This document shows positions 6,517 to 12,937 of a DNA stretch of 12,937 bases, piece after piece. Source of the DNA: Desulfobulbaceae bacterium UBA2262 (GTDB lineage Bacteria > Desulfobacterota > Desulfobulbia > Desulfobulbales > Desulfurivibrionaceae); the NCBI GenBank assembly GCA_002347185.1, contig DDXK01000058.1, positions 23,660-36,596 on the forward strand, given 5' to 3'. The position numbers and the translations under genes are program-made. Every line of letters begins with the position of its first letter. The stretch's first letter is position 1. Under the pieces are notes generated by a model, which was not told the DNA's origin, made no database searches, and worked only from the letters and a program-made list of their open reading frames with translations.

Positions 6517-7575
6517 ATGAAGATCGCGGAATCCAGTCTTGGTTTGGCCAGTCAGCACGCGCTCCGGCAGGAGCAGAGCCGGGAAGAGTCGCTGCGTTTC
6601 TGGATCGGCAACGAGCGGCCCGATTTTGCGGAGGGGGAAGGGGACGCCGTTCTGGTCCGCCTTTCGCCCCAGGCCCTGGCCTTGCAGAAAGAGCCGCCTC
6701 CCCAGGTTGCCTCGGCCAAGGAGGTCGAGGATGCCGTCGAAGCGGCCGAGGATCCGAAGCTCACCACCATCAGGGTTATTCTCGAGATGCTCACCGGCAG
6801 GGAGATTCGGGTCGCCTCCGTCACCCCGGCCGCCCCGGAGGAGATGGAGATCCCGGCGGAGCCGCCGGCGGCCGGCGGCGCGGAAAGCGGCGCGGCGCAG
6901 CGGCAGGGCTGGGGCCTGGAATATGACCTGGTGGAGCGACGGCGCGAAGAAGAGACCATGCATTTTGCCGCCGCCGGACAGGTGCGCACCGAGGACGGCC
7001 GGACCTTTTCCTTCCAGCTCGAGCTGCTCATGGAGCGGCGCTTCGTGCAGGAAACGCAAATCCACCTGCGGGCCGGCGATGCAAAGCTGGTCGACCCTCT
7101 GGTGATCAATCTCGGCGGCCAGGGTGTCGCCTTGAGCGAGCTGCGTTTCGATTTTGACCTCGATGGAGACGGGAGGGAGGAAACGCTCTTCCAGCTCGGC
7201 CAGGGAAGCGGCTTTCTCGCCCTGGACCGGAACAGGGACGGGCGCATCACCAGTGGTCAGGAGCTCTTCGGGCCGGCCAGCGGCAACGGCTTCGCCGAGC
7301 TTGCCGGGCTGGACAGCGACAACAATGGCTGGCTCGATGAAAACGATCCTGGCTATACCGACCTGCGCATCTGGATGAAGGACGGAGAGGGCAGGGATCT
7401 GCTCTTTACCCTGGGAGAAAAGAATGTCGGCGCCATTTTCCTCAGGCAGGTGGCGACACCCTTTTCCTTGACCGACGCAGGAAATTCCCTCCAGGCTCGG
7501 GTGCGGGAGAGCTCGATATTTCTTGCGGAAAACGGCGGGGTGGGAACGGTGCAGGAAATCGACCTGGCGGTTTAG
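6517..7575 (+). CDS. conserved hypothetical protein with EF-hand-like calcium loops
   Basis: 352 residues with no signal peptide or membrane segment. The N-terminal part has conserved-looking pieces (LRFWIGNERPDF, 26-37; IRVILEMLTGREIRV, 85-99) joined by an Ala/Pro/Glu-rich linker (about 103-130). The C-terminal part carries three aspartate-rich loops: DLDGDGREE (214-222), DRNRDGRITSGQE (237-249) and DSDNNGWLDEND (266-277), with LFGPASGNGFAEL between the last two. This resembles EF-hand/dockerin loops and the calcium domains beside RTX repeats. I recall similar full-length proteins, unnamed, in many Gamma- and Deltaproteobacteria; the function is unknown to me. The start is well supported: AAAGGGGAG lies 5 bases before the ATG. 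The frame open further upstream (from 6022) is a shadow of the UPF0280 gene. The stop is 8 bases from the end of the opposing zinc-knuckle gene. Confidence 0.88.
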   Translation: MKIAESSLGLASQHALRQEQSREESLRFWIGNERPDFAEGEGDAVLVRLSPQALALQKEPPPQVASAKEVEDAVEAAEDPKLTTIRVILEMLTGREIRVASVTPAAPEEMEIPAEPPAAGGAESGAAQRQGWGLEYDLVERRREEETMHFAAAGQVRTEDGRTFSFQLELLMERRFVQETQIHLRAGDAKLVDPLVINLGGQGVALSELRFDFDLDGDGREETLFQLGQGSGFLALDRNRDGRITSGQELFGPASGNGFAELAGLDSDNNGWLDENDPGYTDLRIWMKDGEGRDLLFTLGEKNVGAIFLRQVATPFSLTDAGNSLQARVRESSIFLAENGGVGTVQEIDLAV

Positions 7576-7583
7576 CGGCGGGA

Positions 7584-9689
7584 TCAGTTGTCCATCATCT
7601 GCCACAGGGTCTGGGCCAGGGCGAGAAAGGGGGCGATGATGAGGGTGAGGAAGAGCAGCGCCTGCTTCTGCACCCGGGGATTTTTCATCAGCTCAACGAG
7701 TTCGGCCGCATCGGTCCCAGCCAGCCAGAAGGCGAGAACCGGGGCCAGCACCGCGCCGAGACCAAGCAGGAGCGCTTCGGTGACCAGCAGTTTGCGGCCG
7801 AAGAGCTTGGCCCCGTCCAGAAGAGTTTTCACCCAGCTCATCCTGAAGGTCAGCGGCTTGAGCCGGTCGAAGTTTTCCCTGGTTTGCGCGATCAGCTCCT
7901 GAATGTTCCGGTACAGCTGGCCGTGCATGTTTCGCTCTGCCAGCTTTTCAATCTCGTTGAGCTTTTCCCGGGCTGCCTGCAGCGTGTCGTGGAACTCCGG
8001 GAAGAATTTCTTGTAAGGATAGGCGCGCCAGAAGGCCCGGTATCCTTCCCAGGTCGCCACCAGTTTGCCGGCCTGGGCCTTCAGTTCGTCAAGCTTGTTT
8101 TCCTGCAGGCGGTAGCAGGCGTGCAGGAGGCTCCGCGCCTTGTGGGCGACATCAAGATTGTCGAAATAGCTGCCCCGTTCATACTGCGCTTCCAGGGTGG
8201 CAAGGTCCTCGAGAAAGGATGCCAGCCCCTCCTCCCCCTCCACGAACCAGGAATCAAGATCCGCGCAGAGCGCGCGGGCCTTTTCCAGCTGTTCCTCGGC
8301 TTCCACTCTCTGGGTCTGCTGTTGGGCGAGCAGCGAATCTTCAATCTGATCGGCAAGGGGGAGAAGCTGCGGGTCCATGAGGGAGGCGAGGAAGAGCTCC
8401 TTCTGTTCGCCCAGCAGCCGGCGGAGCTGGGCCACCTCCTTTGCCCCCCCCTCCCGGGACGCCATGAGCTGCATCCTGCGGTAGAGCGCCTCGTTGAGAT
8501 CGCGGCGCAGGGAAAAAATCGAGTCCAGGGAGTGGCCCGCCTTCCAGGCGTCTCCGTGCAGAGAGAAGTAACGGGCCTGCAGCAGGGCGATGTAGATTTT
8601 TTCCTTTTCGGCGGTGGCCAGCAGCTGGGCGCTTTCCAGAAAGTGGCCCATGTCGCTGTCCCGCCCCGTTTCGAGGGCGACAAAGGCGCGGCCGATGGTG
8701 GCATAGAACTGCCGGCCCTTGGGCCGCCGGCACTCCTCCGCCAGCAGCTCCTCGGCCTGGCTGTGCTGGCCGACCCGGAGGCAGTCGAAGGCCATGTTCA
8801 GGGCGTTGCTGTCCACGGAAATCGTTTCCGTCCGGGCCAGCTCTTCCCAGTTCGTATGGGAGGTAAAGGCCATATTCCAGAGGAATCTGGGCTGGAAGGT
8901 GCGATTGAGGTCGAAATAGGAGACATAGACCTGCAGCAGTGGATTCTGGCGGAGCTGGGTCGGGGTGAGCCCGGTGGCCAGCAGGCTGTTCAGTTTTTTT
9001 TCGGCGCCCATGGCTCTGGCAAAGAGTTCGGAAAACTGTGCCAGGGGCAGATATCCGGCCAGGAGTATGCCTTGGGTGGACATGGTCAGCATCTTGCTCG
9101 GACAGCCTGCTGGATTGTGGCTGGTCATGCCGCAATAAAAGCAGGGGGCCAGGGGCCCGGCCAGCGGAAGGCTGCGATGGGGAAAAAGTTTTTCCCTGCG
9201 TGGCTGGGGCGGGGGCTCGGCAAGGTCGAGGAGATAGAGGCCGCTTTCTCCTTCGCTGAAAGAATGGGGCGGCAGCGTTTCGCCGGCGGACAGCTGCGTC
9301 CATTGCAGCTTGAGGGGGCGGGTGACGCAGAGCTGTTCCGGCTGGAGCAGATCCCAGAAGCTCGCCCCTGCTTCGTGCATGGGACCGGGCAGGTCGCCAG
9401 GTTTTTCAAGATGGAGAACGAGCTGCAGAGGCAGCGGCCCCAGGGCGTTCTGCCAGTTGTACCCTTTTTTGACCTGGGAGAGGCTCTGGCTGAGCCCCTG
9501 CAGGGCCGCGGTCAGCTTGGCAAAATGGAAAAGGAGGAGCTCCTCGCCGCTGGCCGCATCCTCCTCGCCGCGCCCGGCCAGCAGGGTGCGCAGGTCCGCG
9601 CAGAGCCCGGCCCACTGCTCCCCGAGGAGGTGTTCGCCCTGGTAGCGCAAGGGGTGGATTGCCAGGAGGATGGAAGGGGATTCTGTCAT
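7584..9689 (-). CDS. zinc-knuckle (CCHC) protein with helical-repeat core and two C-terminal membrane segments
   Basis: 701 residues; I do not recognise a named family. The N-terminal 180 residues are soluble and rich in Leu, Gln and Glu. Residues 183-196 read CFYCGMTSHNPAGC, an exact C-x2-C-x4-H-x4-C zinc knuckle of the type found in retroviral nucleocapsids and some RNA-binding proteins, rare in bacteria. Residues about 295-420 look like paired helices of a TPR-like solenoid. Predicted coiled-coil stretches follow (about 448-485 and 585-615). The end holds two hydrophobic segments (about 634-658 and 677-694) separated by a short charged loop. With no N-terminal signal, the bulk should face the cytoplasm, anchored by the tail hairpin. 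It is the last gene of the kinase/receiver unit, 21 bases after the receiver-TPR gene, and may be that regulator's partner. A long plus-strand frame across it is an antisense shadow. Confidence 0.85.
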   Translation of the reverse strand: MTESPSILLAIHPLRYQGEHLLGEQWAGLCADLRTLLAGRGEEDAASGEELLLFHFAKLTAALQGLSQSLSQVKKGYNWQNALGPLPLQLVLHLEKPGDLPGPMHEAGASFWDLLQPEQLCVTRPLKLQWTQLSAGETLPPHSFSEGESGLYLLDLAEPPPQPRREKLFPHRSLPLAGPLAPCFYCGMTSHNPAGCPSKMLTMSTQGILLAGYLPLAQFSELFARAMGAEKKLNSLLATGLTPTQLRQNPLLQVYVSYFDLNRTFQPRFLWNMAFTSHTNWEELARTETISVDSNALNMAFDCLRVGQHSQAEELLAEECRRPKGRQFYATIGRAFVALETGRDSDMGHFLESAQLLATAEKEKIYIALLQARYFSLHGDAWKAGHSLDSIFSLRRDLNEALYRRMQLMASREGGAKEVAQLRRLLGEQKELFLASLMDPQLLPLADQIEDSLLAQQQTQRVEAEEQLEKARALCADLDSWFVEGEEGLASFLEDLATLEAQYERGSYFDNLDVAHKARSLLHACYRLQENKLDELKAQAGKLVATWEGYRAFWRAYPYKKFFPEFHDTLQAAREKLNEIEKLAERNMHGQLYRNIQELIAQTRENFDRLKPLTFRMSWVKTLLDGAKLFGRKLLVTEALLLGLGAVLAPVLAFWLAGTDAAELVELMKNPRVQKQALLFLTLIIAPFLALAQTLWQMMDN

Positions 9690-9710
9690 GGGCGGCGGAT
9701 ACCCTTCAGG

Positions 9711-10874
9711 TCAGCTGCACTTGGCAAGGATTTCGCGGGCCTCTTTATGGCCGGGATCGATGCGGAGCAGCTTGGCCGCCCATTTGTCGGCCCGCATGGG
9801 CATCTTCATGGCGAGGTAGGATTGGGCCAGGCTCAGCAGCAGTTCGATATCCTCTGGGAATTTATCCGCCGCCTTCTCCAGCATCTTGACCGCCTCGGTC
9901 AGATCGCCTGAGCGGAGCAGGGTAATGCCGATCTTTTTATGGAGATAGGAACGTTCCGGATCGGCCTTGAGCACCTCACGGAAGGTTTTGGCGGCGAGCT
10001 CACTGAGGCCATGGGCACTGCAGGTGTCGGCAATGTCTTCCTTGAAATCGATATCGTCGTTTTTGGTTTTCAGCACCAGGCGCAGAACCTTCTCCGCCTC
10101 GATGAGTTCATTTTTTTTCAGGAGGATCTTGGCGAAATTGAGGGCGCGGTCGGAATGGCGGGGGCTGATCTCCATGGCCCTGTTGAAATTCTCCAGAGCC
10201 TTTTCCATCTTGCCCTGGCGATAGTAGATCTGGCCCAGGGCATGGTAGGAACTCACATCGAGGCGGTTTATCTCCGTGGCTTTTTCAAAGCAGAGCTGCC
10301 CTTTTTTCAGGTCTCCCTTCTTGACGAAGAGGCGGCCCAGTTCGCGATAGGGCCTGGAAGAGCGGTCGTTGAGCTTGGATGCCTCCATGACTGCGGCAAT
10401 GGCGCCGTCGATGTCCCCCTTTTCCTCAAGGGTCCGCGCCGCCAGGAGAAGCCGGGCAAAGGGCGAGGGGTTGTTGATCTGGGCGAGGAGTTCATTGATT
10501 TTCTGTTCGAGGGTCGCGGTGACAAAGGGCTTGGTCATGTAGGCGTCGACATCGTGCTCCGCCGCCTCGGCGACTATCTCCATGTTGGCTTCCGCTGTGA
10601 TCATCAGGAAGGGGATGTCGCGGAATTTTTTCGAGGAGCGGATCAGGTTCAGAAGGCCTGTCCCCGACATGTAGGGCATGTTGTAATCGCAGATGATGAA
10701 ATCGACCGCCACGTCATGCTCCTGGAGCAGTTTCCAGGCGTCGCGGCCGTTGGCCGCCTCGTAGTATTCCTTGCCGTAGTGGATCAGCTTCAGCATGGCC
10801 CGGACGGAGCGGCGCATGTTGTCGATGTCGTCCACGATAAGAAAATGCATCTCTTTTGGTGCTTTCAGCTTCAT
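9711..10874 (-). CDS. response regulator: CheY-like receiver fused to TPR repeats
   Basis: 387 residues. The receiver (about 8-130) has every catalytic residue: acidic pair Asp15/Asp16 (LIVDD), phosphoacceptor Asp63 (IICDYNMP), Thr93 (MITAEA) and Lys115 (MTKPF). The rest (about 137-385) consists of roughly seven TPR-like helical pairs, several with the W/L-G-Y-A-F-A-P pattern (for example YHALGQIYYRQGKMEKALENF). There is no DNA-binding or enzymatic output domain, so phosphorylation probably alters protein contacts. It lies 35 bases after the histidine kinase gene and 21 bases before the zinc-knuckle gene on the same strand, so the three are likely co-transcribed and the kinase is its likely partner. 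Met at 10874 is preceded by purine-rich CAGGACAGGAAGG. Met9 is an alternative start just before the first beta strand. Confidence 0.95.
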   Translation of the reverse strand: MKLKAPKEMHFLIVDDIDNMRRSVRAMLKLIHYGKEYYEAANGRDAWKLLQEHDVAVDFIICDYNMPYMSGTGLLNLIRSSKKFRDIPFLMITAEANMEIVAEAAEHDVDAYMTKPFVTATLEQKINELLAQINNPSPFARLLLAARTLEEKGDIDGAIAAVMEASKLNDRSSRPYRELGRLFVKKGDLKKGQLCFEKATEINRLDVSSYHALGQIYYRQGKMEKALENFNRAMEISPRHSDRALNFAKILLKKNELIEAEKVLRLVLKTKNDDIDFKEDIADTCSAHGLSELAAKTFREVLKADPERSYLHKKIGITLLRSGDLTEAVKMLEKAADKFPEDIELLLSLAQSYLAMKMPMRADKWAAKLLRIDPGHKEAREILAKCS

Positions 10875-10909
10875 GCCTTCCTGTCCTGATTATGGCTGCC
10901 GCAGGCTGG

Positions 10910-12169
10910 TTAAAGGGGGAGGATGAAATAAAAACGGGAGCCCTGGCCCACCTCGCTTTCAACCCCGATTCTGCCCCGATGGATCTCCACGGCCAGACGG
11001 CAGAAATAGAGGCCCAGGCCGGTGCCGACCAGGGCGTCCTGTTTGTTGGAGATGCGCGCGTATTTTTCGAAGATGGCCCGGTGTTTTTCCCTGGGGATGC
11101 CGGGGCCCTGGTCCTGGACGTAGAACTCCAGCAGCTTTTTCCCCGATATCTGTCGACAGCCGAAGCGGATGGTGGTGCCGGGGGTGGCGTAGCCCAGGGC
11201 GTTGGTCAGGAGGTTCTGCAGAACCCGCAGGATCAGGCTGCGGTCCAGTTCGATCTGTGGGAGCTGGTCCCCCGCCTCGCAGAGGAGGGAGACATTCTTG
11301 ATGGTGGCCATGCCCTTGATACCGCTCAGGCACTCGGCAAGCATGGGCTCGGGCGAGACAACCTCCTTGATCGGCGTGAGTTTGCCGTCTTCGATCTTGC
11401 CGATGGTTACCAGATTGGAAACCATCCGAACCGCCCGGTCGCAGCCCATCTGGGCCGACTGCAGAAACTCCTTTTCGTCCTCGCCGACCATATAGGAGAG
11501 GATATCCAGATTGGCCACCACCTCGGAAAGAGGGCCCTTGAGGTCGTGGATCAGCATCCGGGAGAGTTCGCTGCGCAGCATCTCCTGCCGGCGCAGTTCC
11601 TGGTTGCGCTTGCGCAGGGTCTGTTGCTGCTTGCGCAGTTCCTTCTGAAGATTTTCCTGCACCAGCAGGGAGAGGATGACGCTGCTGAAATCAAAGAGGC
11701 GGGTGATGTCTTCCTTGAGCAGGTCGCGGTCGCCGATTCTGTCCGTGGCATTGATGACCCCCACCACCTTGCCCCTGTGGAGCACCGGCACCGAGAGGAG
11801 GGAGTTTTTCTTGTAGCTGCCGCGGCACTGCCCGCCGAAGCGTTGATCCTTGCAGATATCCTTGATGAAGAGAGGTTCCTGATTTTTGGCGACCCAGGCG
11901 GCCACCGAGCCTTCGTCGTCGATATCCTGACTCAGGCCGATGAGTTCCGGCCGGCTGGCGGCGTGGACCACCAGCTGTCTCTGGCGTTCGAGCACCATGA
12001 GCGAGCCTTGCTCCACCCCGAGGTAGGAGAGGATAATGCTGAGAACCTTGCCGATTTTGGCTTTGTAGGTCAGATTCCGGGTGTTGCTGACCTCGCCGAT
12101 CCGGGCAAAGCTGTCGAGAAGCCGGTTGGCAAGATCAAGATTTTCTATTTTTTTCCGTTCGCCCGTCAC
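10910..12169 (-). CDS. soluble GAF-domain sensor histidine kinase
   Basis: 419 residues with no membrane segment, so a cytosolic sensor. Order: N-terminal helix, GAF domain (about 35-170), coiled-coil linker rich in Gln, Lys and Glu (171-200), HisKA with phospho-accepting His208 (MLIHDLKGPL, 205-214), and HATPase_c with N box (LLTNALGYA, Asn323), G1 box (DQGPGI, 353-358), a phenylalanine region (IFEKYARI) and G2 box (GTGLGLYF, 382-389). All kinase boxes look intact. Two cysteines in the GAF domain (106 and 115) might bind a ligand or respond to redox, but this is speculation. It starts with GTG at 12169, supported by AAAAGGAT about 5-7 bases upstream. It is the first gene of a three-gene minus-strand unit with the receiver-TPR regulator (35-base gap) and the zinc-knuckle protein, which points to a dedicated signalling pair. 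Confidence 0.95.
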   Translation of the reverse strand: MTGERKKIENLDLANRLLDSFARIGEVSNTRNLTYKAKIGKVLSIILSYLGVEQGSLMVLERQRQLVVHAASRPELIGLSQDIDDEGSVAAWVAKNQEPLFIKDICKDQRFGGQCRGSYKKNSLLSVPVLHRGKVVGVINATDRIGDRDLLKEDITRLFDFSSVILSLLVQENLQKELRKQQQTLRKRNQELRRQEMLRSELSRMLIHDLKGPLSEVVANLDILSYMVGEDEKEFLQSAQMGCDRAVRMVSNLVTIGKIEDGKLTPIKEVVSPEPMLAECLSGIKGMATIKNVSLLCEAGDQLPQIELDRSLILRVLQNLLTNALGYATPGTTIRFGCRQISGKKLLEFYVQDQGPGIPREKHRAIFEKYARISNKQDALVGTGLGLYFCRLAVEIHRGRIGVESEVGQGSRFYFILPL

Positions 12170-12235
12170 AGGGGATCCTTTTCTGCAGAGTTATCGGCAA
12201 CAACATCTTCCCTTTTACGAAAAACCACACCGAAG

Positions 12236-12244
12236 ATAGTACCA
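12236..12244 (-). promoter_or_regulatory. possible extended -10 promoter for the kinase operon
   Basis: Read on the minus strand this is TGGTACTAT, a TGn extended -10 element plus a hexamer matching TATAAT at four of six positions. It lies in the 210-base gap between guaA and the kinase gene and would start a transcript near 12229, about 60 bases before the GTG. A good -35 element is not seen, which is common for extended -10 promoters. Confidence 0.3.
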
Positions 12245-12379
12245 TAAAAAACGGTCGGGGCGCAAAGAGCAAGCGGTGGTTGGGTAATTTTGCCGGTGCA
12301 GGAGGAGGCGCAGCGGGCGGCCTGGCCGGGGAAAGGAAGGGAGGCGGCCGGGCATGAGCCCCAGCCGCCCTTGGGCGGG

Positions 12380-12937
12380 CTACTCCCATTCGATGGTGCC
12401 CGGCGGTTTTCCGGTGATGTCGTAGACCACCCGGGAGATGCCGCGCACCTCGTTGCAGATGCGCCGGGTGACATGGTCGAGGAAGTCATAGGGCAGATGC
12501 GCCCAGCGGGCGGTCATGAAATCGACGGTTTCCACGGCCCGGAGGGCGACGACATGGGCATACTGCCGGTTGTCGCCAATCACCCCCACCGAGCGCACCG
12601 GCAGAAAGACGCTGAAGGCCTGGGAAACCTTGTCGTAGAGCTCGTGCTTCCGGAGCTCTTCGATGAAGATGTCGTCGGCCAGCCGCAGGGTGTCGGCATA
12701 GTCCTTGCGCACTTCGCCGAGGATCCGCACGCCAAGGCCAGGACCGGGGAAGGGATGCCGGTAGACCATCTCGTAGGGCAGGCCGAGCTCGACGCCGATC
12801 TTGCGCACCTCGTCCTTGAAGAGCTCTCGCAGTGGTTCCACCAGCCCCAGCTTCATGTAGTCCGGCAGACCGCCGACGTTGTGGTGGCTCTTGATCACCT
12901 TGGCCTTGCCGGTCTTGGCGCCGGCCGATTCGATGAC
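12380..12937 (-). CDS. guaA: GMP synthase (glutamine-hydrolysing), C-terminal part (5' partial)
   Basis: Catalyses the ATP- and glutamine-dependent amination of XMP to GMP, the last step of guanine nucleotide synthesis, in the cytosol. The frame is open to the window edge; 185 residues are visible out of about 510-525. The glutaminase domain and most of the ATP pyrophosphatase domain lie outside. Visible landmarks: KTGKAKVIKSHHNVGGLP, the lid region of the ATP pyrophosphatase domain; EPLRELFKDEVRKIGVELGLP, where that domain ends; and the C-terminal dimerisation/XMP-binding domain with HPFPGPGLGVRILGEV, the QAFSVFLPVRSVGV strand and the invariant ending PPGTIEWE. Similarity runs through the stop with no frameshift. 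The internal GTG at 12898 is not the start. A small GC stem-loop follows the stop without a T run. Confidence 0.97.
   Translation of the reverse strand, partial: VIESAGAKTGKAKVIKSHHNVGGLPDYMKLGLVEPLRELFKDEVRKIGVELGLPYEMVYRHPFPGPGLGVRILGEVRKDYADTLRLADDIFIEELRKHELYDKVSQAFSVFLPVRSVGVIGDNRQYAHVVALRAVETVDFMTARWAHLPYDFLDHVTRRICNEVRGISRVVYDITGKPPGTIEWE

Noticed and set aside
5529..6518. 329-codon minus-strand frame opposite the UPF0280 gene
   Set aside because: Gly- and Arg-rich shadow frame; the plus strand carries the conserved UPF0280 motifs.
6283..7605. 440-codon minus-strand frame opposite the calcium-loop gene
   Set aside because: The plus-strand gene has a strong ribosome binding site and recognisable calcium loops; this frame has no recognisable domain.
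7884..9911. 675-codon open frame on the plus strand across the zinc-knuckle gene
   Set aside because: It lies antisense to a protein with clear domains, has composition typical of high-GC shadow frames (rich in Gly, Gln and Arg), matches no family I know, and crosses the gene boundary at 9690-9710.
10856..12247. 463-codon plus-strand frame across the histidine kinase gene
   Set aside because: The opposite strand encodes complete GAF, HisKA and HATPase motifs. This frame is an antisense shadow with low-complexity sequence.
12364..12379. GC stem-loop directly after guaA as an intrinsic terminator
   Set aside because: CCGCC/GGCGG can pair, but no T run follows on the minus strand, so a terminator call is not supported.

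Overview
The window is ordinary chromosomal DNA of high G+C content, densely coded on both strands. It most resembles an anaerobic, sulfur-metabolising Deltaproteobacterium (Desulfobacterota, possibly Desulfobulbales-like). This placement is an inference from gene content: a UPF0280/COG2122 protein, a DUF2064 plus TIGR04283-type glycosyltransferase pair, a response regulator fused to TPR repeats, and an FNR-family regulator. I saw no tRNA, rRNA, CRISPR array, insertion sequence or prophage gene.

Layout. (1) 1-2032, plus: the 3' part of a long RelA/SpoT-type gene. Its ppGpp hydrolase site is intact, but its synthetase domain has lost both catalytic acidic residues. (2) 3610-2157, minus: a two-gene unit of a 4'-phosphopantetheinyl transferase followed, with an ATGA overlap, by an FNR-type regulator. 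(3) 3701-4273, plus: a CvpA-family membrane protein whose 3' end overlaps, tail to tail, the end of the next minus-strand unit. (4) 5480-4208, minus: a DUF2064 transferase and a family 2 glycosyltransferase with overlapping reading frames. (5) 5577-6341, plus: a UPF0280 (ApbE-like) protein. (6) 6517-7575, plus: a cytosolic protein with EF-hand-like calcium loops. (7) 12169-7584, minus: a three-gene unit of a soluble GAF histidine kinase, a receiver-TPR response regulator, and a 701-residue protein with a retroviral-type CCHC zinc knuckle and two C-terminal membrane segments. (8) 12937-12380, minus: the 3' part of guaA (GMP synthase).

How the genes may work together. The kinase, regulator and zinc-knuckle genes look like one signalling module. 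A cytosolic kinase would phosphorylate a receiver whose output is a protein-protein scaffold rather than DNA binding, and the third gene would supply a membrane-anchored partner. This is the best candidate for an undescribed system here. The RelA/SpoT homologue and GuaA both concern guanine nucleotide pools, but they lie at opposite ends and nothing shows them to be co-regulated.

No stretch longer than 300 bases lacks a gene. The larger gaps are 2033-2156 (three small stem-loops and a short direct repeat), 6342-6516 (no clear signal apart from a strong ribosome binding site at its end) and 12170-12379 (a possible extended -10 promoter).
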